From CAIXSC01 sp046349915 (lineage in GTDB: Bacteria > Planctomycetota > Planctomycetia > Pirellulales > Pirellulaceae), in assembly GCA_046349915.1 (NCBI GenBank), contig JAXMBL010000004.1, positions 744,001-808,000 of the forward strand: DNA of 64,000 nt, written 5' to 3'. A program made the translations under genes and the position numbers. This document shows, one piece after another, positions 52,022-60,553 of the stretch (position 1 is the stretch's first letter; each line of letters begins with the position of its first letter). Under the pieces are notes generated by a model that saw only the letters and a list, made by a program, of their open reading frames with translations, had not been told where the DNA came from and did no database searches.

Positions 52022-52958
52022 GAGCCGAGGGGAAGATGCGAAAGCTCGAGTACTGTTGACTGATTACCCGTGGTTGGACTTGGAGATCGAACGCTCGATA
52101 CTCGCCGCGGTCGGCGCGGAGCTGATTGTAGCTCCCGCGGGGGACGAAGAGACCCTGGCGTCGCTCGCCGCGGCCCATCAGGTCAACGCGATCATGACTT
52201 GCTGGGCGAAAGTGACATCGCGAGTGATCACGTCGTCGGCCCGCTGTTCGCACGTCGCGCGATTTGGCATCGGGTTAGACAATATTGATGTGGCTTTCTG
52301 CAAGTCACGCGGGATACTGGTCACCAATGTGCCCGATTACTGCTTGAACGAGGTGGCGGAACACACTCTAGCGCTGCTGTTTGGTCTAGCTCGCAAAGTA
52401 GCCTGGTATCATGCGGAAACCAAAGCGGGTCGTTACGACTTGAAGAGTGGCGGCCCGCTGCGTCGTCTGACCGGGCAGACGTTAGGCCTCATCGGGTTTG
52501 GAGCAATTGGACGGCAAGTCGCGCAGAGGGCGATTGCCATGGGCCTCAAGGTGCTGGCGCATACTCGCCGGCCTATCGATTGGCCTGGGGTTGAGTTTGT
52601 CGGGTTCGACGAGCTGTTGGAGCGGAGCGACTTTGTGTCGCTGCATGTTCCCCACACGCCAGAGACCGAGCGAATGATTAACAAACGTGCGTTGGAGCTG
52701 ATGCGGCCGACGGCCTACCTGATCAATACGGCTCGCGGGGCAGTGGTCGATCACGCCGCGCTCGCCGACGCATTAGCGGCGAACCGAATCGCCGGCGCGG
52801 CGCTCGACGTCCAAACGCCCGAGCCGCCCGATTTGAGCATCTCGCCGTACAACGATCCGCGGGTGATTGTGACGCCGCATGTGGCGTTCGTGTCGGTCGA
52901 GTCGCTAGTGGAGTTGCGCACGCGAGCGACAACACAAGTTGCCGATCGTTTGCGGTAG
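52020..52958 (+). CDS. D-isomer 2-hydroxyacid dehydrogenase (SerA/CtBP-like)
   Basis: The 312-residue protein has the NAD-binding GLIGFGAIGRQVAQRA near residue 160, the catalytic Arg in NTARGAVVDHAAL, and a TPHVAF histidine with the preceding acidic residue. It probably reduces a 2-keto acid or oxidises a 2-hydroxy acid; phosphoglycerate dehydrogenase is one option, but the serine-binding ACT domain is absent. Its stop codon (TAG) is the second to fourth base of a 125-bp repeat unit. Confidence 0.9.
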   Translation: MSRGEDAKARVLLTDYPWLDLEIERSILAAVGAELIVAPAGDEETLASLAAAHQVNAIMTCWAKVTSRVITSSARCSHVARFGIGLDNIDVAFCKSRGILVTNVPDYCLNEVAEHTLALLFGLARKVAWYHAETKAGRYDLKSGGPLRRLTGQTLGLIGFGAIGRQVAQRAIAMGLKVLAHTRRPIDWPGVEFVGFDELLERSDFVSLHVPHTPETERMINKRALELMRPTAYLINTARGAVVDHAALADALAANRIAGAALDVQTPEPPDLSISPYNDPRVIVTPHVAFVSVESLVELRTRATTQVADRLR

Positions 52959-53203
52959 CCCGCTCGCTTCGCGAGCGGTGTGCTGAGCAGCGTACGAGGC
53001 TTGAATGAGCGGGTGGGGTTTGTGTGGGGAAGGGTGGTACGTGGTGCGGCTGATCATCTCGCGAAGCGAGATGGCTACGTAGCCCGCTCGCTTCGCGAAC
53101 GGTGTGCTGAGCAGCGTACGAGGCTTGAATACGCGGGAGTGGGTATGTGGGGGGAGGGCTGGTACGCAGTGCGGCTGATCATCTCGCGAAGCGAGATGGC
53201 TAC
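52955..53203. repeat. Tandem pair of 125-bp GTAGCC..GGCTAC elements
   Basis: Unit 1 is 52955 to 53078 and unit 2 is 53079 to 53203. Each begins with GTAGCCCGCTCGCTTCGCGA and ends with ATCTCGCGAAGCGAGATGGC then TAC. So each unit carries a hairpin at both ends (CCGCTCGC/GCGAGCGG and ATCTCGC/GCGAGAT) and the ends GTAGCC and GGCTAC are inverted. The interior holds a conserved GCAGCGTAC and GGTACG stretch. They lie between convergent genes. A third copy is at 57368. Confidence 0.9.
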
Positions 53204-53213
53204 TTCGCTGCAG

Positions 53214-53690
53214 CTACTTTGCTGCCGCCAAACCCAGCGGCTCGCGAAACAGCTCTTCGATCTTATGTCGTCGATAATCGAAGATCTTGTCGAGATCTTT
53301 CCGCACCCAGGCCCAATGAGCGAACCGGCCTAGCGGACCCAGCGGCAGCCGGTAGTCCACCGTATCGACCATGCGAGTCCGATCGCCCTCGTCAAAAAAC
53401 TCGTGCAAATGATGCCATAACCGGTAAGGTCCCCGCAGTTGCTGGTCAACGAATCGCACGGGCGGCGTCCAATCAATAATCTCCGTCCGCCAACTCACGG
53501 GCATCCCACGCACTCGTAGCGTGTAGTCGATGAGCGTGCCCGAGGCCATCACGATCGGACGAGGCGTGAGGATGCGAAACCGCAGCCAGGGCGGCGTGAT
53601 CGTTTCCAAATTCCCCGCATCCGCGAAAAACTCGAAGACTTCATCGGTCGGACGGTCGATCCACTGTTCGCGTACTAGGCGATAACTCAT
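53214..53690 (-). CDS. SRPBCC family protein (START/cyclase-like ligand binding)
   Basis: The 158-residue product begins YRLVREQWIDRPTDEVFEFF and has ITPPWLRFRIL, GTLIDYTLRVRGMPVSWR and WHHLHEFF, the usual blocks of the small SRPBCC group that binds a hydrophobic ligand in a helix-grip fold. It is close to the YfcH-associated cyclase-type proteins of many bacteria. The start at 53690 fits the family; an ATG at 53699 adds three residues. No partner gene is obvious. Confidence 0.85.
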   Translation of the reverse strand: MSYRLVREQWIDRPTDEVFEFFADAGNLETITPPWLRFRILTPRPIVMASGTLIDYTLRVRGMPVSWRTEIIDWTPPVRFVDQQLRGPYRLWHHLHEFFDEGDRTRMVDTVDYRLPLGPLGRFAHWAWVRKDLDKIFDYRRHKIEELFREPLGLAAAK

Positions 53691-53856
53691 GGCAGTCAAG
53701 GCGAATGGTGCTGCAAGCGAATAGGCTAATTGAGAACGATGCGGGGCGAACCAAACGCCCCCGAACTTACCTTATGAGCCTCATCCGACCCGACAAGCCC
53801 CTTTTACAGAGGTCTTCCTGGACTCCTGCTGATTGTCCAAGCCAAGCTTATCGACA

Positions 53857-54207
53857 TTAACCCGCTTCGATACTGCATGCCACAATTGGGTCGAGCCCAA
53901 GTCGTTGCGCCTCAGCGATAACCTCTGGCGAATCGGCCCCTGGGTTCAGCCACAGCTCGACACAGCCTTTCGCGGCAATTTCTGGCAGAACTGTGAGCGC
54001 CACCGCGGGCGGCAAGTACACACTCACTCGATCCAACCGTTCCACCGGAATCTCCAACAGCGAACGGTACACCGTGAGTCCCTCAATGACGCCGCCCTTG
54101 GGGTTCACGGGATAGACCTGAAAACCCTTCGCCTGATGAGCTCGCACCGAAATGTTGCCGTACTTCGAGGGATCGGCACTCGCACCAAGGATGGCGACCG
54201 TGGGCAT
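53857..54207 (-). CDS. CoA-binding (YccU-like) protein
   Basis: The 116-residue protein is a single Rossmann CoA-binding domain: VAILGASADPSKYGN at the start, FQVYPVNPKGGVIEGLTVY, then LWLNPGADSPEVIAEAQRLG. It matches the small YccU family, which can bind CoA; a physiological role is not settled. I chose the ATG at 54207, as the domain begins there. Confidence 0.88.
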   Translation of the reverse strand: MPTVAILGASADPSKYGNISVRAHQAKGFQVYPVNPKGGVIEGLTVYRSLLEIPVERLDRVSVYLPPAVALTVLPEIAAKGCVELWLNPGADSPEVIAEAQRLGLDPIVACSIEAG

Positions 54208-54297
54208 AGCAAATGACTCCCGAGGATTAAAATTCACTGCACGACCCGTGGCTGCTCGCCGGAACTCGTGACCGACCGTGCGCCCGCACTCCCGCAC

Positions 54298-55647
54298 TCA
54301 ATCTTCGCGAGGCTTCACTTTGGGCGAGTTTTCCTTCGCCTGGGCCGCGTACCAACGACTCCATGCCTCGCCATCGTACCCAAAGTCCTGGCCCGTGACT
54401 TTGGTCAGTGCGGTGAGTACTTCTTGATTGAACAGTCGGACTGGGATCGCGACAGGCTCTGATGGTTCTTCCTGACCTGGGCCGATCAGCGGGGCGCTCC
54501 CGTCCTTGGGGATCGACACCGAGATGCCCATGCCTTGTGGCGATTTAGGCGGCTTTCGCCACACCACGTGATTAGTGGCTAACGCGCGGATCAAAGGCAT
54601 CGTGGCACTGCGATCTTCGAGTCGTCCGAGTACATAGGCCGCTCGATTGACGATCTCGTTGTTGGGGTCCTCCAAAATGCGACAGTAGGCTTCAACCAAT
54701 TGAGGCGACTTGCGCCGCACAATTCGATCGACGGCGGCGTGAAAAACCTCGGGATGCTGCTCCAGAAGAGTTGTTCGACCAATGGCATCCAAAGCTGCTG
54801 GACTCGGAACTTTGTCGAGCACATCGAGGAAGAAGATCCGATAGACGGGGCGACGGTCATTCACTAGGCAACGAATGAGCGCGGGGACGGCCAGTGGATC
54901 GCGCACCTCCGACAACTGCTGATGAGCTTCCGCCGAAGCACGGTCCGCGGTTTTGGTGAGTTGGTGCCACTTGGCGATCTTCTTCGACCAATCGATCGCA
55001 ATGGCCTCTGCGTCCTGTCGCTGTTCGACAATTTCAATCTCTTGAGATAAACGCCAACGGCCCTGGTGTCGTTGGTAACCTTCCTCCTCGCGAACGTCAT
55101 TTGGCCGCTTCCATTGACCATTAATCTGAGTGTATCCCAAAGCGGCCCACGCCTTGGTGTGCGACGGATTCAACTCGATCACTCGACGCAAGTGATGTTG
55201 GCGATGAGCGGGTAACTGTCGCTGGCGACACCACTCGGCAGCCTCCCACTGCCCTTCGGCCGTATCGGCAAAGGTTGGAGCAATGTGTTCATACTCGAGT
55301 TCGATGGGACGTCGCCGGATCACTTCGCGTACCTGATTCGCGCTCAACGTCGCTTCACCGCCTGATTCGAGCGCGACCTGGTAATCGTCGCTGGCTCGTC
55401 GCTTAACGTTGATCAGAGTTCCAATTACTCGACCGCCATTCTCAAGTACAAAAACTTCTTCGGCGATTACCGCGGCACACAAAGACCACGCGAACGACGT
55501 GAGTGCCGCAAGCATCGAAAGGTGGCGGAGTAGCCTGATGCCACGACTCGATCGACCGCTTATTGTTTGGCCAGGGTCAACCTGAACTGCTATGCGACCG
55601 CCAGGAGAAGCGGCGTCGAAGGTGTTTTCTTCCCGGAATTCGAGCAT
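54298..55647 (-). CDS. Secreted HEAT-like repeat protein
   Basis: The 449-residue protein has a hydrophobic signal segment at about residues 45 to 62 (MLAALTSFAWSLCAAVIA). If the ATG at 55647 is used, a 44-residue leader precedes it; the alternative start is the ATG at 55515. A beta-rich start (VFVLENGGRVIGTLINVKR) is followed by TPR-like helices (AAEWCRQRQLPAHRQHHLRR) and a HEAT-repeat part (DPLAVPALIRCLVND, SPAALDAIGRTTLLE, DRSATMPLIRALATN). Such scaffold proteins bind other proteins. It is followed by the CoA-binding gene after 90 bases. Confidence 0.7.
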   Translation of the reverse strand: MLEFREENTFDAASPGGRIAVQVDPGQTISGRSSRGIRLLRHLSMLAALTSFAWSLCAAVIAEEVFVLENGGRVIGTLINVKRRASDDYQVALESGGEATLSANQVREVIRRRPIELEYEHIAPTFADTAEGQWEAAEWCRQRQLPAHRQHHLRRVIELNPSHTKAWAALGYTQINGQWKRPNDVREEEGYQRHQGRWRLSQEIEIVEQRQDAEAIAIDWSKKIAKWHQLTKTADRASAEAHQQLSEVRDPLAVPALIRCLVNDRRPVYRIFFLDVLDKVPSPAALDAIGRTTLLEQHPEVFHAAVDRIVRRKSPQLVEAYCRILEDPNNEIVNRAAYVLGRLEDRSATMPLIRALATNHVVWRKPPKSPQGMGISVSIPKDGSAPLIGPGQEEPSEPVAIPVRLFNQEVLTALTKVTGQDFGYDGEAWSRWYAAQAKENSPKVKPRED

Positions 55648-56003
55648 GCTGCTGACGCTCCCGGAGCACTCGAGGCGGTTCCGAACGGAACTGGATTAGG
55701 CGATATTGTGCGAACTCGACAAAGACCCAAACAAGCCACCACCATGTTTTAGTTTACGCGATCGGGCCGCTGAGTGGAAACTGTTTCGTTTGCGCTCTCG
55801 ACCTGACGAACGCATGTAGGTACACTTGTGCGATTGAGCTGCCGGGAGAAGGCGGCTCGGCCCAGGCAAAACCCATCACCCTTTGGAGAATGGATGGGGA
55901 CGAGTGGAGTGCTCGTTCCCTGTAGCTGACGATATCGACCGAGGCCGTTTTCGAGCGGGAGTGGCCAGGTCCGCGGGAAAACAGAAAGGGAGGTCCTCGC
56001 GAA
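55648..56003. other. Divergent promoter region
   Basis: About 355 bases between the leftward HEAT-like gene and the rightward cyanophycinase gene. No gene is convincing. Small inverted stretches such as GTTCCG/CGGAAC at about 55677 are present. Promoters for both genes are expected here. Confidence 0.5.
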
Positions 56004-57371
56004 ATGATTTGTCATCCCGTCTCTGGGGAATTATCGTATTCCTCGCCTGCCGCTAAGTCCTTCCGGGACCCCTACCTCACCACTCAATCCCTCCTGACTC
56101 TATTACTTGCACTCCTCGGTGGAGTGGCTTTCGCGACCTTCTGCGGCGATCGTGTATTGGCTGAAATGCCGATTCCAGATCGAGATCCGACGGCGGGACT
56201 GGAACGTGAAGAGACCCGCGGATCGCTCATCATCATGGGTGGATCGGAGCGGTTCGACAATCGAGTTGTCTGGGCCGAAATCGTCAAGAAAGCGGGCGGC
56301 GAAGGGAGTCGGATCGCGGTCTTCCCCACAGCCAGCGGTGCTCCGGTAGTGGATGGCGAGGACGTGGTGCGAGTCTTGAACGATCTTGGCGCCGACGCGT
56401 TTCTCGTCCCGCTCGCAATTCGCGGTTTCGAGAACGACTATCGCGAGGTTGCTCGCGACCCCGCTATGGTCGCAAGCGTGCGCCAGTCTCAAGGCGTCTT
56501 CTTCGTCGGAGGCGAACAGGCTCGTATTCGTCAGGCGCTCGTTTCGCCCGAAGGCGACAATACGCCGCTACTCGAAGCCGTCTGGTCGGTCTACCGCGAG
56601 GGTGGCGTGATTGCGGGAACGAGTGCTGGGGCGGCGGTGATGAGTCGCATCATGTTTCGCAGCGCTCAGTCGGTGCTCAACACCATGCTGAACGGCGTCG
56701 GCATGGGACGCGAAATCGACTATGGACTCGGTTTCTTGGACGAGGATTGGTTTATCGATCAGCACTGCCTCGTGCGTGGTCGCTTCGCCCGAGCGCTCGT
56801 CGCCATGCACAACCAAGGGTTTGGCTATGGCTTTGGAATCGATGAAGACACGGCGCTAGTCGTGGAACGCGACGAGGCGCGAGTGATTGGCTATCGAGGT
56901 GTTCTCGTCTTCGATCTTTCAGCGGCTACGTCGAATGCTGAACAGAAGACGTTCAATCTGAAGAACGCTCGTCTGAGTTACCTTGATCGAGGCGACACGA
57001 TCAATCTTCGGACGCTCCGCATCACGCCTTCGGCCGAGAAACAGGCCGGCCGAATGGTCGATCCAAGAACGCCAGAATTCCGCCCACGGTTTCGCACTCG
57101 CCCCATCTTTAACGACATCCTGGGCAACATGGCGGTCCATGACCTGATGGTGCGACTGATCGACAATCGCGGCGACGAAGGGTTGGGGCTCGCGTTCGAT
57201 GGCGCCGCGGCGCTGACAGGACCGACTCGTGGTTTCGAGTTTCGCTTTTATCGAGGCGAAGATAGCGTGGGTTGGCAGACAGAAGCGTTCGGCGGCGACG
57301 ACTATACAGTGGCGAACATCCACGTCGATATTTCACCCGTGCAGCTCGTTGGGCCGCTGTATACGAAGTAG
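56004..57371 (+). CDS. Cyanophycinase-like S51 family peptidase, secreted
   Basis: The 455-residue protein has a hydrophobic start (LLTLLLALLGGVAFATF) and an S51 peptidase core: SLIIMGGSERF, IAVFPTASG, GVFFVGGEQARIRQAL and the nucleophile motif IAGTSAGAAVM. Cyanophycinase cuts Asp-Arg dipeptides from cyanophycin; isoaspartyl-type cleavage is the family trait. The C-terminal 200 residues carry further beta-rich parts. Its stop TAG is provided by the 125-bp repeat at 57368. Confidence 0.88.
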   Translation: MICHPVSGELSYSSPAAKSFRDPYLTTQSLLTLLLALLGGVAFATFCGDRVLAEMPIPDRDPTAGLEREETRGSLIIMGGSERFDNRVVWAEIVKKAGGEGSRIAVFPTASGAPVVDGEDVVRVLNDLGADAFLVPLAIRGFENDYREVARDPAMVASVRQSQGVFFVGGEQARIRQALVSPEGDNTPLLEAVWSVYREGGVIAGTSAGAAVMSRIMFRSAQSVLNTMLNGVGMGREIDYGLGFLDEDWFIDQHCLVRGRFARALVAMHNQGFGYGFGIDEDTALVVERDEARVIGYRGVLVFDLSAATSNAEQKTFNLKNARLSYLDRGDTINLRTLRITPSAEKQAGRMVDPRTPEFRPRFRTRPIFNDILGNMAVHDLMVRLIDNRGDEGLGLAFDGAAALTGPTRGFEFRFYRGEDSVGWQTEAFGGDDYTVANIHVDISPVQLVGPLYTK

Positions 57372-57492
57372 CCCGCTCGCTTCGCGAGCGGTGTGCCGTG
57401 CAGCGTACCAGGCTTGCATGAGCGGGCAGGGTTTTGTGGGGTGAAGGTTGGTACGCGATGCGGCTGGTCATCTCGCGAAGCGAGATGGCTAC
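57368..57492. repeat. Third 125-bp GTAGCC..GGCTAC element
   Basis: This unit lies between the convergent cyanophycinase and hisI genes. Its left GTAG supplies the TAG of the cyanophycinase gene (57369 to 57371) and its right CTAC, read on the minus strand, supplies the TAG of hisI (57491 to 57489). The unit matches those at 52955 and 53079 along its whole length with scattered changes. Confidence 0.9.
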
Positions 57493-57917
57493 TTTTTTCG
57501 ATACACCTCGTTCGGGTCCACTAACCGTTCGCAGACTACCTTTAAGCCGTCTGGGGTTACTTCGCGGAAGAAGCAGGTCGCATAGCCTTCGTGGCAAGCT
57601 GCTCCCACCTGTTCCACCTTCAGCAAGATCGTGTCGGCGTCGCAGTCGACCAAGATCTTCTCGACTCGCTGCCGGTGGCCGCTCTCCTCGCCCTTACGCC
57701 ACAGTTTCCCGCGGCTACGGCTGAAGTAGACCGCTCGACCGGTCCGTACCGTTTCCTCGTACGCCTCCGCATTCATCCACGCCACCATCAACACCTCACC
57801 CGTCCGGAAGTCTTGGGCGATGGCGGGCAACAAGCCGCCGTTTCGGCTGAAATCCGGGCCGGTTAAGGCGCTGGCTGCTGAAGGATTGGCAGCCGATGCA
57901 GATGTGGGATCGGTCAT
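57489..57917 (-). CDS. hisI: Phosphoribosyl-AMP cyclohydrolase
   Basis: HisI opens the purine ring of phosphoribosyl-AMP in histidine synthesis. The 142-residue protein shows LLPAIAQDFRTGEVLMVAWMN, the motif AVYFSRSRGKLWRKGEESGH, DCDADTILLKVEQVGAACHEG with the zinc cysteines (C near 93 and 109), and CFF. Only the HisI part is present, without a fused HisE. Its stop lies inside the 125-bp repeat. No other his genes are near, as is common in planctomycetes. Confidence 0.95.
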   Translation of the reverse strand: MTDPTSASAANPSAASALTGPDFSRNGGLLPAIAQDFRTGEVLMVAWMNAEAYEETVRTGRAVYFSRSRGKLWRKGEESGHRQRVEKILVDCDADTILLKVEQVGAACHEGYATCFFREVTPDGLKVVCERLVDPNEVYRKK

Positions 57918-57938
57918 GGCATAGTCTCCTGCGAGTCG

Positions 57939-59738
57939 TTAACTCGGCTCGTCGGCATCTTCTCTTACGCTGAACTCCAGCTTCCAGCGACGATCCGATT
58001 GAGTGCTCGCGCACCACAATTCAAACATTCCCAACTCGGTCACTTTCGATTCGAAACGGACCGGCACATAGTGTTCGTCGCGCACGGGGTCGGCGGGCAG
58101 AGTGGCCTCCAGCGAATCGGTCTCGGCCAATTCGTCGTCGGACCACGTTGGGAGCAAGTCCCCCGGTTTGTCGAGCTTGCGGACATTCGAACTGAAGAAG
58201 CGGAAGTGAGCCGGTTCGCCTACCACCAACCCGATCTCGTTCGACGGCACCTCGGTCTCGGTCCCTTCTTCCATGCCGAATGGCACGACACACAAAGCTC
58301 GGAGGGGCCGCGGGGCGCCAGGGATCGCCAGTCCAGCCGACTCGATACCGACGTAATACGATCTCGCCGTCCCGCCGCGAATGCGCACGCCTCCTCGCTG
58401 CTTCGTCCAGCCATAGTAGGCGGCGCCGCGCGCCACCGCATAGTCCAAATCATGTTCGCCGTCGAGCGGTCGAGGACGAGCTCCCTGACCCGCCCACTCG
58501 CCAATCGTATCGAGCAGCCTGGCTCGCAAAGGATCAGCCTTGAACACGCCTCCGTTGAAAAGCACGTGTGTGGGACGAGCCATACCTGACTCGTTCCCTT
58601 GGGCTTGCAGGAACGCCGCGACATGTCGAGTGATGCCGGTATCGGTTTCGAAGGGGAGACCGATTTCTTGGAACCCTGACACTCGACGGCGAGCGGGTCG
58701 CTCGGTCGCCGCACAACGTGGAAAGAAGCCCTCGACCAACAGATCGATCACTTGCTTGCGATCAACATCGACGGTCACGGTATTGCCGATCAGCTTGCTG
58801 CCTCGTCCCAGAATGGTAATTGGATGCTTCTTGGGACCGTCCGCGGCCAGCAGCGTCTCTTTGGCCGCTCGACACGAATGCCAGAGCGAGACCGACTGCC
58901 AGGGATCGAGTTTGATCCCCTTCTCTCCAAACTCCTTGGAGACGAAGTGAGCCAGGGTGAGGTCCATGTTGTCGCCACCCACCAAGAGATGGTCGCCCAC
59001 GGCCACTCGCCGGAGTACAAGCTCCCCCTGCTCTTCCGCCACCCCGACCAGTGTGAGGTCGGTAGTTCCGCCGCCCACGTCGCAGACCAACAGGAGATCG
59101 CCCAACTTCAACGCTTTGCGCCACCGGTCTCCCATCGCGTTGAGCCACGCGTAAATGGCGGCTTGTGGTTCTTCGAGCAGTACGAAGTTAGCCGGGAAGC
59201 CAGCGGCGAGCGCGGCTTCGCGAGTCAGTTCTCGCGCCGCGGCATCGAACGACGCTGGCACGGTCAGCACTACCTGCTGTTCGCGAAACGGAGCGTCCGG
59301 GTAGGCGTTCTCCCAAGCCGCAACCAAGTGCTCGAGATAGCGGCGCGATGCCGTGACGGGCGAGATCTTCGCAACTTTGTCCGAGGCGCCCCAAGGTAGA
59401 ATCGGCTGGTGCCGATCGACTTTACTGTGGCAAAGCCACGATTTGGCGCCCCCAACGGTGCGCTCGGGTGCGTCGGCCGATTGCCGTCGAGCGATCTCGC
59501 CCACGGCGTAATCGGGGTTTTGACTCCAAAGTAGATCGAACGCGTTGTTCGCCAACTCGTGGGGCGCGGCCAAGTAGGTGAACGACGCCAAAGTGGAACG
59601 CGATTCGATCGTGCCGGGCGCGACCAGTTGAGGGATAGCGAGCAACTCGACGCGAGGTCGTTCGCCCTCGAGCGATGTGTGCGCGAGAACGCTATTGGTG
59701 GTTCCTAGATCGATACCGATGATGTGCTTGGCACTCAT
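57939..59738 (-). CDS. Hsp70-family (DnaK-like) ATPase
   Basis: The 599-residue protein has the nucleotide-binding signatures of Hsp70: IGIDLGTTNSVLA at the start, LTVPASFDAAARELTREAA, LLEEPQAAIYAW and VCDVGGGTTDLTLV. The C-terminal part (from about residue 480) is beta-rich but shorter and diverged from DnaK, without the EEVD-like tail. It is one of the extra Hsp70 forms of planctomycetes. A DUF2760 gene lies 67 bases upstream in the same direction, a pairing seen elsewhere, so they likely work together. Confidence 0.9.
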   Translation of the reverse strand: MSAKHIIGIDLGTTNSVLAHTSLEGERPRVELLAIPQLVAPGTIESRSTLASFTYLAAPHELANNAFDLLWSQNPDYAVGEIARRQSADAPERTVGGAKSWLCHSKVDRHQPILPWGASDKVAKISPVTASRRYLEHLVAAWENAYPDAPFREQQVVLTVPASFDAAARELTREAALAAGFPANFVLLEEPQAAIYAWLNAMGDRWRKALKLGDLLLVCDVGGGTTDLTLVGVAEEQGELVLRRVAVGDHLLVGGDNMDLTLAHFVSKEFGEKGIKLDPWQSVSLWHSCRAAKETLLAADGPKKHPITILGRGSKLIGNTVTVDVDRKQVIDLLVEGFFPRCAATERPARRRVSGFQEIGLPFETDTGITRHVAAFLQAQGNESGMARPTHVLFNGGVFKADPLRARLLDTIGEWAGQGARPRPLDGEHDLDYAVARGAAYYGWTKQRGGVRIRGGTARSYYVGIESAGLAIPGAPRPLRALCVVPFGMEEGTETEVPSNEIGLVVGEPAHFRFFSSNVRKLDKPGDLLPTWSDDELAETDSLEATLPADPVRDEHYVPVRFESKVTELGMFELWCASTQSDRRWKLEFSVREDADEPS

Positions 59739-59805
59739 TGCGAACTGTTCCTCCTACCGTCGAGTTGGCTGCGCCACGTCACTTAGGTCCATTCGCGCAG
59801 TACCA

Positions 59806-60360
59806 TTATCTCACTTCCACTTCGGCTGGCGCGACAATGAGGGCCGCGTCGTCCGTGCCAGACCAAGTGGGCAGTTGGCACGTGGTCGCTCGCCAACCCG
59901 AGTGAACCAGTTGTCCGCGAAAAGGCGGCTCGCCCACCACCTGCCCCGTGACCTTGAAGCGGTTGGGATCGTAGCCTGCCGGGACTTCAACCGGCGAGGC
60001 TTCGGGTTGGTCGAGCAGCGGTTGGAGCTCAAACATGCGTTGCAGCGTCTTGCGACAGTCGCGGAGCACGTCTCGGGCCGCTCCCCCGATTTGAGCGTCG
60101 GAGTAGCCGTCGAGTGATTCTTGGACGAGGTCGACGAACCGGGCCTCTCGCTGCAGGGCGGCCAAGAGCGTGAGCGCCTCGCTGCGAGCGGGTGGTTTCG
60201 GCGGAGCATGTCGCGCGGCTGGCTTTTCGACAGGCTTCTCGGCGGGTTTGGCTTCGGGCGCGGGCAACCCCGAGCCGCTCAAGGCCTGCTCGATGCGCCG
60301 AGCTGAATCGGCGTTGCCCAACGCTTGAAAGAACGCGCGAAAAGCGAGTCCCAGTCGCAT
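59806..60360 (-). CDS. DUF2760 protein, partner of Hsp70-like gene
   Basis: The 184-residue product begins MRLGLAFRAFFQALGNADSA, has a Pro/Ala/Lys-rich linker near residues 35 to 55, and then the DUF2760 block: LTLLAALQREARFVDLVQESLD, DAQIGGAARDVLRDCRKTLQ, and a C-terminal VVGEPPFRGQLVHSGWRA. The family is found almost always next to Hsp70-like genes. A co-chaperone role is inferred from this neighbourhood. Confidence 0.85.
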   Translation of the reverse strand: MRLGLAFRAFFQALGNADSARRIEQALSGSGLPAPEAKPAEKPVEKPAARHAPPKPPARSEALTLLAALQREARFVDLVQESLDGYSDAQIGGAARDVLRDCRKTLQRMFELQPLLDQPEASPVEVPAGYDPNRFKVTGQVVGEPPFRGQLVHSGWRATTCQLPTWSGTDDAALIVAPAEVEVR

Positions 60361-60511
60361 GGTGTTGTCTCTCCCGAAAGCATGACCTGGAAGGTCCTTA
60401 CGTGGTGTTGCGCGTGCTTCACAAGCGTGGCGGCACGAACAACCCTACAGCCTACCTCAAAAGGGCCGGTTCTGGGCAGGGTGGGAACCAAGTAGAAGTC
60501 CGTCGCCGTCC

Positions 60512-60543
60512 TTGGACTGCGGCAGCCTGCTGCCGCAGTCCAA
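60512..60543. terminator. 14-bp stem palindrome, likely terminator
   Basis: TTGGACTGCGGCAG, loop CCTG, CTGCCGCAGTCCAA: a perfect 14-bp stem. It lies 11 bases after the end of the leftward hydrolase gene. A half copy of the CGACGGACT repeat family is just to its left. Confidence 0.6.
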
Positions 60544-60553
60544 AGGGGTTCTT

